From positions 1,782,304 to 1,846,303 of the forward strand of contig CP099847.1 of NCBI GenBank assembly GCA_030062745.1: a stretch of 64,000 nucleotides of DNA. Reading direction: 5' to 3'. Position numbers and translations under genes: made by a program. Of the stretch, positions 34,020 through 46,650 are shown piece by piece. The stretch is from Capitulum mitella (lineage: Eukaryota > Arthropoda > Thecostraca > Pollicipedomorpha > Pollicipedidae). Each line of letters begins with the position of its first letter. The stretch's first letter is position 1. The notes beneath the pieces were generated by a model. That model was not told the origin of the DNA. It made no database searches and saw only the letters and a program-made list of their open reading frames with translations.

Positions 34020-34751
34020 ATAATGAGTTTACAATACCACGACATGCCTAAAATTAGATTTTGTGTTGGATCCTAACCCGAAAAATGCTTTTAAGGCATC
34101 TAAGTTATGATTTTTACCTCATCCGAAGCCGTGCTAGGTCACTGGCTCCAGTTAACTTTGGATGATGGTTATGGATAGTTGGTCTATGACATATGATGGC
34201 TATGGATAACGAAGGTCATAAAAACATAAGATGACCTTGGATAACCTAAGATGACCTTTATATATGTTATTCGACAGAAGTGCTTTTAACTGAGATGCTA
34301 CGACTTCAGCATCCATTATTATCTACAAAAAATTCCCTGCAGTTCCGAGAACGCATTTAAGCCGACGACCCTGCTTGACAAGGACTGACCTAGCATGACC
34401 GGGATCGGACTCTATGATTAAAATACAATCATATGGTGTACAGATAGACTTATAATCGACGAACACTATGATAACACTATGATATCTATTTATTTTCATC
34501 ATGATTTATTCTTTGGCGTTCATTTACGCTCAAACTCGAAAAAATACCATTTTCTGACAATTTTTGACGTTTGACCCGATCTGAAAGGCCATCAACTGAC
34601 CTGAGAAAAGAAAAAGAAGTCGCGAGATCTTGTCACGAGCAATACGCTGTTTTTTTTTCCGCGACGCTCTAGGGCGAACGTTGTGAAAATGGTTGTGGGC
34701 CGTACCCCCCCATACGTCCGCGTTGTGCAGAACACGCTACACGGGTGATGG
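34020..34751. other. Non-coding stretch with AAGATGACCTT-type repeats
   Basis: Contains loose repeats of ATGGATAACCTAAGATGACCTT near 34160-34260. No gene recognised. Confidence 0.5.
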
Positions 34752-35967
34752 TTAACCCTATTCCCGGAGGGCTAGACGGTATGGCCGATTCCCGGCAGGG
34801 AGGGGCGGATTCGGCCCCCCCTGAGATCTCGAGAACTAATCGTCCGATTTCATCGCAACAAACGGCAATCGATTTGCCGTGACGTGAACTACATTTTTAT
34901 AAAAAGAAATTTTCAAAATTTTGAAATTTGTGGATAAAGGGGGGAAAAATGTCAAAATGGGGGGTACTTTTGGACTTCTTATAACTCCGTTGTTTATCGA
35001 CCGATTTCGATGAAACTGGCATGAATCGAGAGATAATAAATAGGGCTTTTACCATGGGTCCGGAAATCTGAAATTTTGAGAAAATTCATGGGCGTTCACA
35101 GGGTTTCAAAAATAGGGGGATTAGTCTTCTAACAGCTGAATGAACAAAAGAGGCAAACACCTTTTTTTGGTTTCTGCTAGTCATGTTATACTAAAGAAGT
35201 ACAAATCGCATTACAATGTTTGTATAATGTTAGCACAGGCGGTGCCAGGGGCATGAAAAAGGGGGAACTGTCATGGTCACGCGTTTCTCAGATCAACTTG
35301 TCACCTTTGACCTTAAATGACCTCCAGTGACCCTGGGTTAACTTGGAATGATCTCGTGTGCATTTAATATTATCTGTAAACGTTTTCAGTCATTTGAATT
35401 CACTCTATTTCAAAAATTTTATTTCATGGCTATTGCGATGTAGGGTACGCGCACTGACATTTTAGGTCATAGGTCCGTGACCCGACCTGCTATCAGGCTG
35501 AAACTTGGTACACAAGTAGAGGGCACCGTTCTACGCTATAAATATTCCGGGTTTAGCATTTGAAAAAACGGCGCCAAAATTATTACAAAAAAACAAGTTT
35601 TGACTTTTGACCTTGACCTGACCTTGTTAAGTGACCACAGATAAACAAAATTTTGTGTGCACATTGCCCAACTATTTGGCTATACATCCATATAAATTTT
35701 TAAGTTCTATTTTAAGAACTCTGTTTTTGGCAGACATTTTTCTTTTACCCTCAATATGACCAAAAATGGCGTGAGGTTCCTCCTAAAAACGTTGCCTGGC
35801 TCCGCTCCTCAGCAACGTAGAATTGTGAAATTTTGTCACAGAGCGGAAGAACGAATAGCTAGGAAAAGTCACCAAGTTTCGTAAAACTGCGTTAAAAAGC
35901 CTGGAATTGGCAAGCAAAAAACCCGAGGGGGGGCGGATCCAGCCCCCCCTGCCGGGAATAGGGTTAA
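34752..35967. mobile_element. TTAA-flanked non-autonomous transposon, copy B
   Basis: TTAA at 34752-34755 and 35964-35967. The inverted ends CCCTATTCCCGG are identical over 12 bp. Subterminal blocks of the form GGGGCGGATTCGGCCCCCCC are present at both ends, in opposite orientation. The interior is AT-rich with repeated TGACCT/TGACCTTGACCTGACC half-sites and no open frame of note. It is piggyBac-like by target site and end structure. Confidence 0.85.
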
Positions 35968-38900
35968 ATACCAGCTGCAACTGAATCGCACTTTACACTA
36001 TTTACACGAGCAGCAGCTCAAACGTCCGTTAAAGTAGCCAGCGAAGGGATGTTCCCCATTTTGCAGTGAACACACGAATACTGTCCCCTTGGATATACGC
36101 GTATGCTGCTGCTGCTTAAATGCAGGGACCGTTAACAATTTTTTTCATTTATGAGCTGTGCAATTCAAGTTATTTGTTAATAATTTAAATCATTTATGGT
36201 GATAATTTGAATACTTCATATAGGTTTAATATTTTAAAAGCAATTTAAGCATTTAAATATTTTAAATTTGTTATCATGATTTAAGTTATTTATAGGCTCT
36301 GTATTGTATGTTTTCAAATCCAACACAGCGCAGAGACAGATGCGCATAAAAAACTGCACGATTCAGTCTAAAGAAAACCTCCTGAAACAGTACCCTTAAG
36401 CCGCCTAGCCATTCGTAGGCTGTTTAACATGCTTTGCATTCTAGACTCCGGCATAACTCTCCTTTATTAGCCATTGCCGGCGCCACTTAGTGCTGATGAG
36501 CTGTGTTTTGGGCCACTGATTGGTGGGATGCCGCATCAGCGCCTTCAGACGGCGCAAAATTCCAACGACGCTATCGGACAACCGACACTGGCAAGCCTTG
36601 GCGCGGAGAGGCTGCTTTTCATGTTCACGTTTTCTGGCAAGCATTTTACAAGATTTCTTATGCCTGCCAATCTCATCTGATCGCTTGCGGCCAAAATGAC
36701 TGCCGTTTCCCTTGTATCTGCGGCCTATGTCATGTCAGAAGTCAAGGCCAAATTTTAGATGCTTCGTTATCGAATTAGCGGGAGCGTGAGACGCAGTGAA
36801 TCGTTACTCGTTACTCGACGGGAGCTAAATCGAGACTGAGTTTGCTGAACTGGGGAAACTGCAACGCAATTAATATAGCTGTATGTATCCGAGCAGAGGA
36901 CCAGCTGGATTTGGCTCGCTAGCAATGAGGACGGCGATTAAATCTATCCGAGTCGTGAAGAATGTGGGCAAGTAACGAGTTCTTTCATCGAAGCGTGATA
37001 TCTGTAAGCAGATGAGTTAAGAACAAATCAGTACTGTCCATGAAGATAAAACACCTGAAGACACAGCGCGTTTAAAAAATACCGAATGGTATTAAACGAT
37101 GCCTTAGCGCCAATTTCGATCAACTGCATCAAACCGCACTGATTTCGGTTTACTCGAATTGGAAGAATAAACTGAGGACGCAACGACGCAGATTGAGACA
37201 TCAATCTGCGTTCCAAACGTGGCGCGCCGACTGGCAATAATATCAGCCTGTCTGCCGTTCGCGGAAGACAAAAGACTGTTAGTTTAACGTTCTCGCCATG
37301 CTATTCACACAAGTTAGAAGCACAAGGTTTGAGTTGGAGGAGCACTCACGCCGTGACAGTGTGTGGGAAGAGGCGGTCGTTCCCAGTTTCAGGCGGCGCG
37401 CTCTGAATATCTGCCCTAGTGTGCTATCGAATGGGCGCAGACAGGCTCGACCGCTCAGTCGTCCTCCGTCCGATGACTGCCTGCTCCCGGAGCATATGCG
37501 CTCCGCCCGAGGGATTGGGAGCGGGGAGCTAAGCTGACTTCCCACAAACGGCGGCGACAGTTGAATGCGCACCGGGTTACACGCACCTGCACTCTGGCTT
37601 CACCCAAGTTGTCAGTTCTCGATTGACAAAGCGCTCTAAGGCATTTGGACGTTGCGCCAAAGCTGCTGCATGGCGGTAGACATTGCCACATTGTCACGCG
37701 CAGTACGGTATTTTATCTGATGTTGGTCGCACGTGCCTCCTGTCTGGGAGTCTGGGAATTCCCTTTTTCTTGTTTGACTGACCATTAGGCCATGCGTCAT
37801 CGGGCGGTATTCCCCAGTTGTAACCTTATGCGTGGCGTCCAGTTAGGCACCCCGTCCGGCCGAGTAAATGAAGAACATGTCGTTCCCCGGCACAGCATGA
37901 AAGACAAAAAAAATAGTAAATGGCGCCCGAGTCTGTCTTCATATCCCTCCCACCCACTGCGAGCCAGTCACCGCAGAGACCCCGCTCGTCCGCCGCTAAT
38001 GCGGTGATCACGTGCGCCACGTGCACCACGTGTGCCAGTGCGGTCGGCAGACACGCCACGGCGAAATAATGTCATCTGCGGCGGAGCGGGCCCGACCTGG
38101 CCGTGTTTGCCGGGTCGTTAGCCGGCCCGGGCTGCGGCAGCGCCTGGGCCGGCCGCCGGCCAGAACGGGGGTCTCCCGGGACCCTGAGACACGGCCGGCC
38201 ACAGCCGGGGATGGTCGTCCAGCGAAACTGCGGCCTCCGAGAGCGGCCCGCTCACTGCGGCAGGTCGACGCCTGTGGCGCATCCAGCGGCGGGACGAGAA
38301 GGCGGTCGAACTGAGTGCCAGGCTCACTTGGCATTCATACGCATTGAGCCGTGGAAGTTGCGTTTAACGGTGCCCCTGTCTGCATTGGGATCGAGACCTC
38401 GCGCCAGTTTTTCACTTCCCCGTCGCTGGTAGGGCGGCTCTTGTTGCCTTGCGTGGTCAGACGTGGTTATTAAGTTTGGCGCTCCATCTCCCCGTCGGAG
38501 CTCCGATCCAGTTTTCCATTCTATTCATAACGCACTATCCGCTGGAGGAGCTGCCACTCTCCCAAGGTCTGAACGTGGTTTGTATAGGGACCTCCCTATC
38601 AACTGCAGCACACCACAGCTCTTTGGAAACCAACGCAGAATAAAACTGCACATTGCCAACGTTCCAAAAATGTAGAAAGGCGCAATTTGCTTTCTGGATA
38701 AAGGACACAAGTAAGAAACACGTGGTCTCCACGCGCTGTAAATTGCGACTCCGATGAAAAATTCGTTTTAAAATATCTTTACGCTTTTCACTTTCTGATG
38801 AATACAACAGTTAGGGCATGCATGGTACGGAACAGACATCTCGAGCATTTCTCATGATGTGGAGCTGGTCATTCAACTCGAATCAGTGAACTTCTTGTGA

Positions 38901-39439
38901 CTGATGCATGTTTTCAAGTAATTTTTTTTTATTTTTTCCGCAAATCTACTTTCATAGTGAATGGATCTCTGCCTGCCAAACCGCTGTTGAGTGTGACGCA
39001 CACAAACAGCTGGCTGCTGAGGTAGGAGTTCTTAACATAAATGCAGAAAAGTTGCATTAAGCCCGGAGTACAATGCAGTTATCTGAATGAAGATACGCAT
39101 GATTTTCAGCATTCTCTGAGGAAAATGCTTCAGGATTTTTTCACGTGCTTTATGCCAAGGCCGTTCGAGATGGTTAAGATTCACACAGTACTGCATTTTT
39201 TGCTACTTTTAAATGATGTTACAGGTTAAAACGTAGTTCTTATACCGAGAAAGTTTCAAATATTTTCCTGTGCACCAAATTTTGTTGATCAAGGAAGTGT
39301 AATTCAAGAGATATATGTGAATTACTTTCAAACAAACAAGGAAGCATTCACTCTGATTTCCATCGACTGTTTGGCTGTGTTCGTCCACTTCGCTCGCTAG
39401 TTCCGTCTATATGAACTCTGCCAGGTGAAATTCACAAAC
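35968..39439. other. Non-coding stretch without recognised gene
   Basis: Includes an AT-rich stretch built on ATTTAA/TTTAAAT motifs (about 36130-36300) and a GC-rich island (about 37960-38320). Open frames are short and unrecognised. Confidence 0.5.
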
Positions 39440-40961
39440 TTAACCTTCGCCGGGTCGACCTACGGATTCCACTTTCGCCGGGCCGGGGAGAGGGCGTGGA
39501 TGAGCCCCCCCGCCCCAAGATCTCGAGAACTATAAGCCCCACAGGAGGAAGAAGAACACCGCCGGTAAGCACTTGACAAAATTGGAAGAAAGGATCTAGT
39601 TTTTCCATACACGATCAATACTAAGGTCACCAAAGGTCATCATCGGTCAAATTACCCTATTGACATTTTGACTGGAAACTTTGATGACCAAGCTTCTACG
39701 TGGCTCTAAAGGGGCTAAACAATAAAAAGAAAATCAGATTTATTTATGAAGGGTGGAAAAGGACGCTTGAGGCCAATTTTGACCATTTCAAGCAAAGCGG
39801 AAAATGAAGTGAAAAATCGTCTTTCGTGTGGCCAGGAGTCTTGTTCTTCTTCTGAAAGTGTCAATATGCACCTTGGGTGGAATGTGCCGCAAATGTGTCT
39901 GACACGCATATGAAGCCAGCAACTCTCATATTAAAGTCAAGCCAGGTCAAACTGGGTCAAAGTATTGACGCCAATACGTCGGACGTTCTTGGTGTCTGTG
40001 GCATCGTTTGCCACATTATCATTGATCAGACACGATACAACATCACATTGTTTAACATCGGGTCATAACCCCTCTACATCATGAAGCCTATGGCCAAAAC
40101 CATTTTTAAGGTAAGTTATTCAGATAGCAAGTGGCAGGCACAGCCTCAATGCAAAAACCAAATGTTTAGTGGAATGTTATTTTGCGACGGCAAGGGTTTT
40201 TATTTTTGCGACTAAAAATAAGGGGTGTATGGCAGTACCAATTGTGTAGAAGTAAACCATGGTTGTAATTTTCATCATTTCGGGCCATATAAAGTGTGTT
40301 CGCATCGGAAACAGGCATAACATCAGGCCAAATTAGGTCAGCCAGAGTCAAATTGAACTTGATCACCCTTGGCAAGTAAGTTTTTATCATGCATTAGTAT
40401 TCCCAAAGCACATATGGCTACCAACTGACATTCCTCGATTGTAAACCAGAGAATTGTGCTCGGTTGCGGATCTAAAAGTTCGGTGCGAAACGTGACCTGA
40501 CCCCAGGTCACTGATCAAGGAAAACAATTACGCGTGCAAATGACATGAAAACTACCAGGGTGTGTATCCCAGCTCCAAAACCGTCGGATCAGTTTCGTAA
40601 TCTCAAAAGCAAACGTAACGAAGGCCGAAAGTTTCGCTGACACCATGCCAGTGACCTGAGCATTTCCGAAAAATCTGAGATAGAAGCATTGCTATATTTG
40701 TCATTTTCTACCAATGTGGTAACGTTCATGTCCATCGGTGCATTTCGCAAAATTTTATGCCAGTTTCATTGTTTGGAACATGGTCATACTTGACCTATGC
40801 CAATGGTCTGGGACGGCGCTGACTTTAAAAACTGACAAAGTATAAAAATGATGTATAAAAAGTTATATCAAGTTTCGTATCCCTGCACCTTTCGTTGTTT
40901 AGCTTTCCTCAGAAAATCTGAGGACGGGTGCTCTTCCATTCCCCGGCCCGGTAAAGATTAA
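39440..40961. mobile_element. TTAA-flanked non-autonomous transposon, copy C
   Basis: TTAA at 39440-39443 and 40958-40961. The ends are CCTTCGCCGGG and, in reverse complement, TCTTTACCGGG. Near the left end is GAGCCCCCCCGCCCC followed by AGATCTCGAGAACTA, the same arrangement as in copy B. The interior has TGACCTGACCCCAGGTCA-type half-sites and shares TTCCGAAAAATCTGAGATAG with copy A. No transposase. Confidence 0.7.
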
Positions 40962-42684
40962 CAGCTACGTTGGGTTTGCGACTGCGAACCAATTTGGAGC
41001 CTGCGAAAAGGAGCACAAGCTAGACAAGCTGATTAAAGCGGCATCTCGGTCCGATGCCAGATCGATCGGAGCCCCTTAATCCCGGTGCCTGCACCGCCCA
41101 TTGAGTCCGCTCAAACTTGGCCGCCGTCTAACGAAGAACTCGGACGACTTTCGTCAGGCGTGACAGATTGAGCCGGACACGCGCCGCGCCGTTCACGGCG
41201 GCCGAGCACGCGCCCTCCCGTCCGACGGCGCAGGCTTCCCGAAATTACCCGCGCCACCGGAGCCGTTTTCAGGCGCGGCCTTCCCATCCGTCACCATAGG
41301 CACGGGGCTAATTTCGCATGATTACGCGGGCTGAATTGCCAACATCAAACGTGGAGGAGGTTCCGCTAGCGCTGCCACCCGTCGCTGGCGGGCCTCTGCC
41401 GCCTTCGCCGCCGCCGCCCCCGCCGCCGCGTCGGAACGCGGAGCAATCGATGACCTCCGCCGCGTCACGACCTGTCGTGTCCTTTTCTGGCACGACCGTG
41501 GCCGGCCACATTCGCCGCCACGCATGCCTTATTTATTTTTAATTTCGTGCAGCCCATGTCTTGCAAAGTGAGATATGAAACCGAAGAGTACAAAACGCTG
41601 AACATGAATGTGGCAAATCCCATACGTTTTGACATAAATGGACACATATGAACATAATTTGACTCCCAACATCGTACAAAGGAGAAAAGAAAGGTAGACA
41701 GCAAAACTCAAAACGTGACGTGCGGAGTGAGACATACCATGACTTCATAACGGCATTATATGGGTACTAAGATGGTATACATTGTCATGACATACTACAA
41801 TCAGATATCACACGTGCGATCGAAGCGTGATAGAACATTAATTAAAAACATCAGCACGGGAAACGACTGCAGCAAAAATACGCACGCTGCTCTGACAATA
41901 CCACATTGAAGGGTGTTAGCCCTGTTCATTCACGTTCTGGACAATTTTGTGAGCGGGCTGATCAAGGAGATACCATTAACTTTGGGGTCGCGTCCACCGC
42001 TACGGACGACTTTGTCACAATCGGCGCCGTGGACTGATCTGTCACGTCGGCTGCCGAGGGCGGACCGTGATTTCCACCACCGTGGACCAGTCTGTCATAT
42101 CAGCTGCCAGGACTCGTGCTGCCTGAAGCGCCACCCGTCTCCGCCTGACCGAGATGAGCGCGGCGGCCGGCTGGGGTGCGCGGAGGCAGCCCGGTGGCCT
42201 CTGTCGGCGATCGGGTCTCCCCGCCGGCGTCACGCCCTCGGCCGGGCTCGTCCCCCTCGTTGCCAGTCAGCGAGCATTGCGGCCGGAGAGGCCAGCCGGC
42301 CATGGAGAGGCTCAATCAGGGCGGCGGCCGCTCCGACGACGACTGGAGAGTCTCTCCCGGCGGACGGGGCGGCTCGATACGCTGTCGCCCCGGCCGCCTC
42401 GGCCGCAGGGCGACAGAGGCCGGCGGCCGTCCCCCGCGGCGCAGGACTGGCGCTAGGTTAAGCGTGGTCGTTCGCACGAAGCCGGTTTGCAGGCGGACGA
42501 AGAAGCGGACCGCGAGAACCGCAGAGAGGCGGCTCGGTTCCTCACCGCTGAGATGCGGCATCAGGAGGTTGCCGTACCACAGCTGCAGAGAATGGAGGAC
42601 AGGCTCCTTACGACACTCCAGCAGGGGACGGTGAATACCGAGACGGTCCCTAGCGCAGTGGCCAGAAGGCCAATGAGATGACAA
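40962..42684. other. GC-rich non-coding stretch
   Basis: GC-rich islands at about 41040-41520 and 42000-42640 separated by AT-rich DNA. The open frames here are Arg/Pro/Gly-rich products of base composition. Confidence 0.5.
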
Positions 42685-42895
42685 CGTTGCAGGGACATTG
42701 CCAGAATTTCACCAACAGGGGGGGGGGGGGCAGGACGAGTCCCGCCCCCTAAAAACCCGTAAACCTTTCGGATTTTGGCCACGATCTTTTCGAGTTCCGG
42801 ACTATTTTAATTTTCATTTTTGGTGCCTAGGAAAACGACGAATTTTTAGGCCCTAAATGGGGGGGGGGGGGCATGGCCCTTTTGTTCCCTCTGGC
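42685..42895. mobile_element. Probable hAT-like MITE with poly-G blocks
   Basis: The left end GCAGGGACATTGCCAG and the right end in reverse complement GCAGCGACGTAGCCAG match at 13 of 16 positions. Poly-G runs lie inside. I could not find a matching target duplication. Confidence 0.5.
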
Positions 42896-45800
42896 TACGT
42901 CGCTGCTACGGTTAGTGTGTGGTAGCACTGCGTAGCATTTACGTTTTCAGTCTCGCAAAAACCGGTGGTAAACAATGCTGATCGCGATTCTCATTTGTCC
43001 GCTCTGAGATACGACGTCATGTTAAGGACTTTCAGATTTGTTCCATGGAGAGAAATATTTTTGGTGCTGACCATAAAGCAGGAGCTGCCTCAAGCTGAGG
43101 CCATTTAAATGCAGGTTATGTATTAAAATAGCATGCCGGGAATCGCAAGCTATCTAGACAGAATTAAGGTCTAATTAATGCAATCCGTTCTTGAAGAAAG
43201 TCAAAAAGTTCTTCCAAAAGCACAGGATCCATTTAAAGCTGTTAAGGGTCGGTTACAGACAAAACATCGAGATATTCGGATAGCGACCGTTGGCCTAACT
43301 CTTGGAACAGTTTCGAAGTATTCAACTTTAGGGCCTGAACAATCGAAACAAAGGCTTGAAGTTAATGTCGTATAAATTCCGGAACAGAGGAATAAAGTGC
43401 CTTAAATTGCTTTCCTTATTACATGGTTTTAGCATATGCGTCTCTAAATGTATGACACGCTGAAATTGGAGGAAACATCAAGCGGAGACTGTTACCTTCA
43501 CGTTGACCTCAATTTAGAAGTGCTTGCAATATACATTAGTTATGCACCTCGAACCGTGGCAGATGTCGCCGAAAGAATTTCATTGCTTGATGAATTCCAC
43601 GCCACGGCCACGAACCCAGCGGAGACATAATGTCTCGAATTTCCCCAACAGCACGCCAACATCGGGGGGGGGGGGCAGACACCGTCGTGGGTTGGGCGCG
43701 CGGCCAGCATCCAACCCAGGCCAGGCCAGGCCAGCAGCGCGCCTGCGCTGGGCCCAGCACGGCCAGTGGCGGCCAAGGTCGGGAAGCTGTTTGTCGTTAT
43801 CCGAGCCGCTATTTCTCCAGCCAGCTGGCCAGAGAGGAGGAGGAACAACAAGCCTGCGGCCACAGTGCGTCGCCAGCAAATGAGAAAACCGAGTAGCCAG
43901 CGAGCGGCCGCGTTAGCGGTGAATTTACATCCCTGTGTAGGCAAATAGTAACAGGCTTTATGGCCCTATTTACTGTCCTTGTGAGCCTATTATCTCGAGG
44001 AAAACACGTTATATGCCCCATTCGCGCCCGTAAAACAACACTCGGTAAGCTCAGCATGTCAGGTGAACAAAATAGGATAATACAAGTGATCCTTTTAAGA
44101 GCTTTTTTTGACGTGTTTGCAGGGCCTATCCAATAAACGCGATGTCACGTAGCTTAGAATTCCCTGGTCATTAGCCAAGCATGAAGTGGCGAAAAATGAG
44201 CATGTGCCCTGTTTCTGTTACAAAACGCTGAATCAACCTAAGTCTTGAACCATGTGGAGAGTTTTTCATCTCCTCCTCAGACCAGGTCGCCGGCCAGGAT
44301 CACCTGGACCCACCCACAGCGACCGGTACTGTTCGGCCGCCCACTGCCACTACAGCACGCCCCGATGGCTGGGGATCCTGGTGGGTTGTTGGGTCGGGAG
44401 AGTCTACACCCCCGTTTTTCAGGGATTTCAATCTTAGGTCGCCCCAGTGACTGGAAAGAAACGGCCTGAAATCATAGCCTGACCTCCGTCACCCACAGAA
44501 TTATTTTCAGGGATATTCAGCCATGCAGCACCACGTCTCTTAGAGGACGCCGCATCTGTCTGTCTACCTGTACATCATCTGTCTATCGCTGACCTGACGC
44601 CAGACCGGGGCCGGCCAGAGGAGAGTTCAGGATGCAGGATCATCCGGCTCGACCTCCGGCATGGCGGCAGAATCCCCTCCCCTCAAAACGACAGAGGGTC
44701 GTCCTCGTCGACCAGTCCATCGCGATGTTGGACCCCTCGCGGCTGGCCGCCTCCTCGAAGCACTCCGATCGCCTTCGTCGTCCTCTCCTCGTCGCCACCT
44801 GTCCTCCCGACCGATTCCCTGCCGTCGTCGTAGCGCGTGTTTGCGCGGGTCTATGTTTCTCTCTCCCGTTTGCCTCGTTTTCCAGGCGTCCCTGGAGCTA
44901 CCGGGCTCTCGCACCTCCGTCGTGGGATCGATGCCGTGACGAGAGGAGCGTTTGTGGACCATCCCGCTCCGAGAGAGGTGCTCCCGCCCGGCCCTTTTTG
45001 CCCGCCGGTTATTAATGAGACGGTCCCGCCTACATTATGGGGATTGATGGTGATGCCGAATAATTGCTTGTCGACACGGCTACACCCGGGAGATGGTGTT
45101 TGCGCAGCGCTGCTGCCGCGGAGCCCCGCGCACTTGAACGCTTGCGGAACGAGGCTGAGATGGGTGCTGGCTGCCAGAGCTGTGAGGTATCCTGAGCCAT
45201 CGAGATATTGTTTCTCAGATATGCCCGCGGCGGATCAGAGCAGAGTAGCAGGCGTTTCACTGCATCGAGATCCCGTAATTTCGCGGATGAAAGGGTCTCT
45301 AAGCGACAACTAGTGACGACAGTAGATGGTGTTTAGCGTCACGGTGTTTCGCGAAAGCATGGCGCGTATGTTATCCTTGAAAGATATGTTCGTTTTGTTT
45401 TCTTCGTCTTAAACTTCCAGAAATCATTATTGACGAAAGTTTTGCATTGCTGGAGGATGAACACTATTTATGCGGTGTAACGTTATCAAAGTCATAATCT
45501 AAAAGTGAAGATATGTACATGCTGAGACAAAGCCCGTGAATTGTGAAAGGTACCTGGCAAGTGCGGTTGGCGAGCCGAAGTTCATTCATACATTATTAAG
45601 GTATCAGGAATAACAGTACACATCGAACACCGTCGACTCTCGACAGGCGTGAACATGGCTAGAGACACTCGAGGTGAAAGTGAGACTTGCGACCAGTGAC
45701 GTTTGCCTACGATGTTTTTCTTCCAGTGGTTAACGCAGCAATGTTGTCTTTGGTCGCACCGCACTTTTTGGGCTTTCCGTACAACGCGTGTTGTTTTCTG

Positions 45801-46570
45801 CTACAGGTTGGCATTCACTCCGACACTTTCCAGAAGTATGCCATTACATCTAGCACGGGGCGAAACTTTGAGAATGCAGTTTTCTTGCGGCGCCACGTAT
45901 AGGAATGATGACGTGCCGTTTCTTCTGCTCTGTTGATTCGACGCATTCTGTTCTGCTAACAATGCAGAGATTTGACACCGGTTCCTGAAGTGCGAAATGA
46001 TACGTAGGACAGGTGATACCTACAAAATGTCATTCCACATTATGAAACCATTCCTCTCCATAGCCCACCGACTCTTCCGAGTTAGCGTAAACGGTCAGAG
46101 GAGTCTCCGTTACGCTGCGGTGGGTGAGAGAAGGAGAGCAGAGACGACAGCCCTCTGCCTGGAAAAACGCATTGGTCCTGTGATACTGTAACGTAAGGAA
46201 CACATTAACGCGCGATTTGTTGGGTGGGGGTGTCAGACGCCTCCACTTTTTTTTTCTGTCGCCCAAGTCCGCAGCAGAACGGCTCAGCATCGTCAAAATC
46301 TCAGCACCCCTTGATTGAGCGGTTCTGCTCATTTTGGTTCCATTTTCTGGCAAGTTTGTCCAACGTCATTCCAACATAACGCCATAAAAACAATATCACA
46401 CGATTCTGACGCTGTTTTTGCATTTACGGAATCTTTATTAAGATACTGATCATGTATGCTATGATCTTGCGAACTGTCCATGCAGATTACTCATGGTCTC
46501 TCGCAGTCATCATCGGTCAAATTTATGCAACTGCAATTTTTCAGATATCGTCGTGCCGTGTGGTTTTGCC
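42896..46570. other. Non-coding stretch without recognised gene
   Basis: Mixed DNA with a poly-G run at about 43665 and a GC-rich stretch at about 44620-45000. A phrase TGACTGGAAAGAAAC at about 44449 also occurs at about 8112, suggesting a dispersed repeat. No gene recognised. Confidence 0.5.
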
Positions 46571-46650
46571 GTTGCCCTGGCCTGATGGATAATGAATCGG
46601 ACAACAGATCCGGTGCGTGGCAGGCACTACGTTCGACTCCCAGAGCGCGC
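46571..46650 (+). repeat. tRNA-like sequence (pseudogene or SINE head)
   Basis: Has a box-A-like TGGCCTGATGG (46578-46588) and a box-B-like GTTCGACTCC (46631-46640) at tRNA-like spacing, resembling an arginine tRNA in the first half. The anticodon loop lacks the invariant T before the anticodon and the T-stem does not pair. It is therefore not a working tRNA gene. Confidence 0.35.

Noticed and set aside
34752-35967. Possible autonomous piggyBac element
   Set aside because: It is only 1.2 kb with no open frame long enough for a transposase, and no catalytic-domain motifs were seen.
45687-45902. 71-codon hydrophobic frame
   Set aside because: Hydrophobic but matches nothing I know, and no neighbouring exons are visible.
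46571-46650. Functional tRNA gene
   Set aside because: The invariant base before the anticodon is wrong and the T-arm does not pair.
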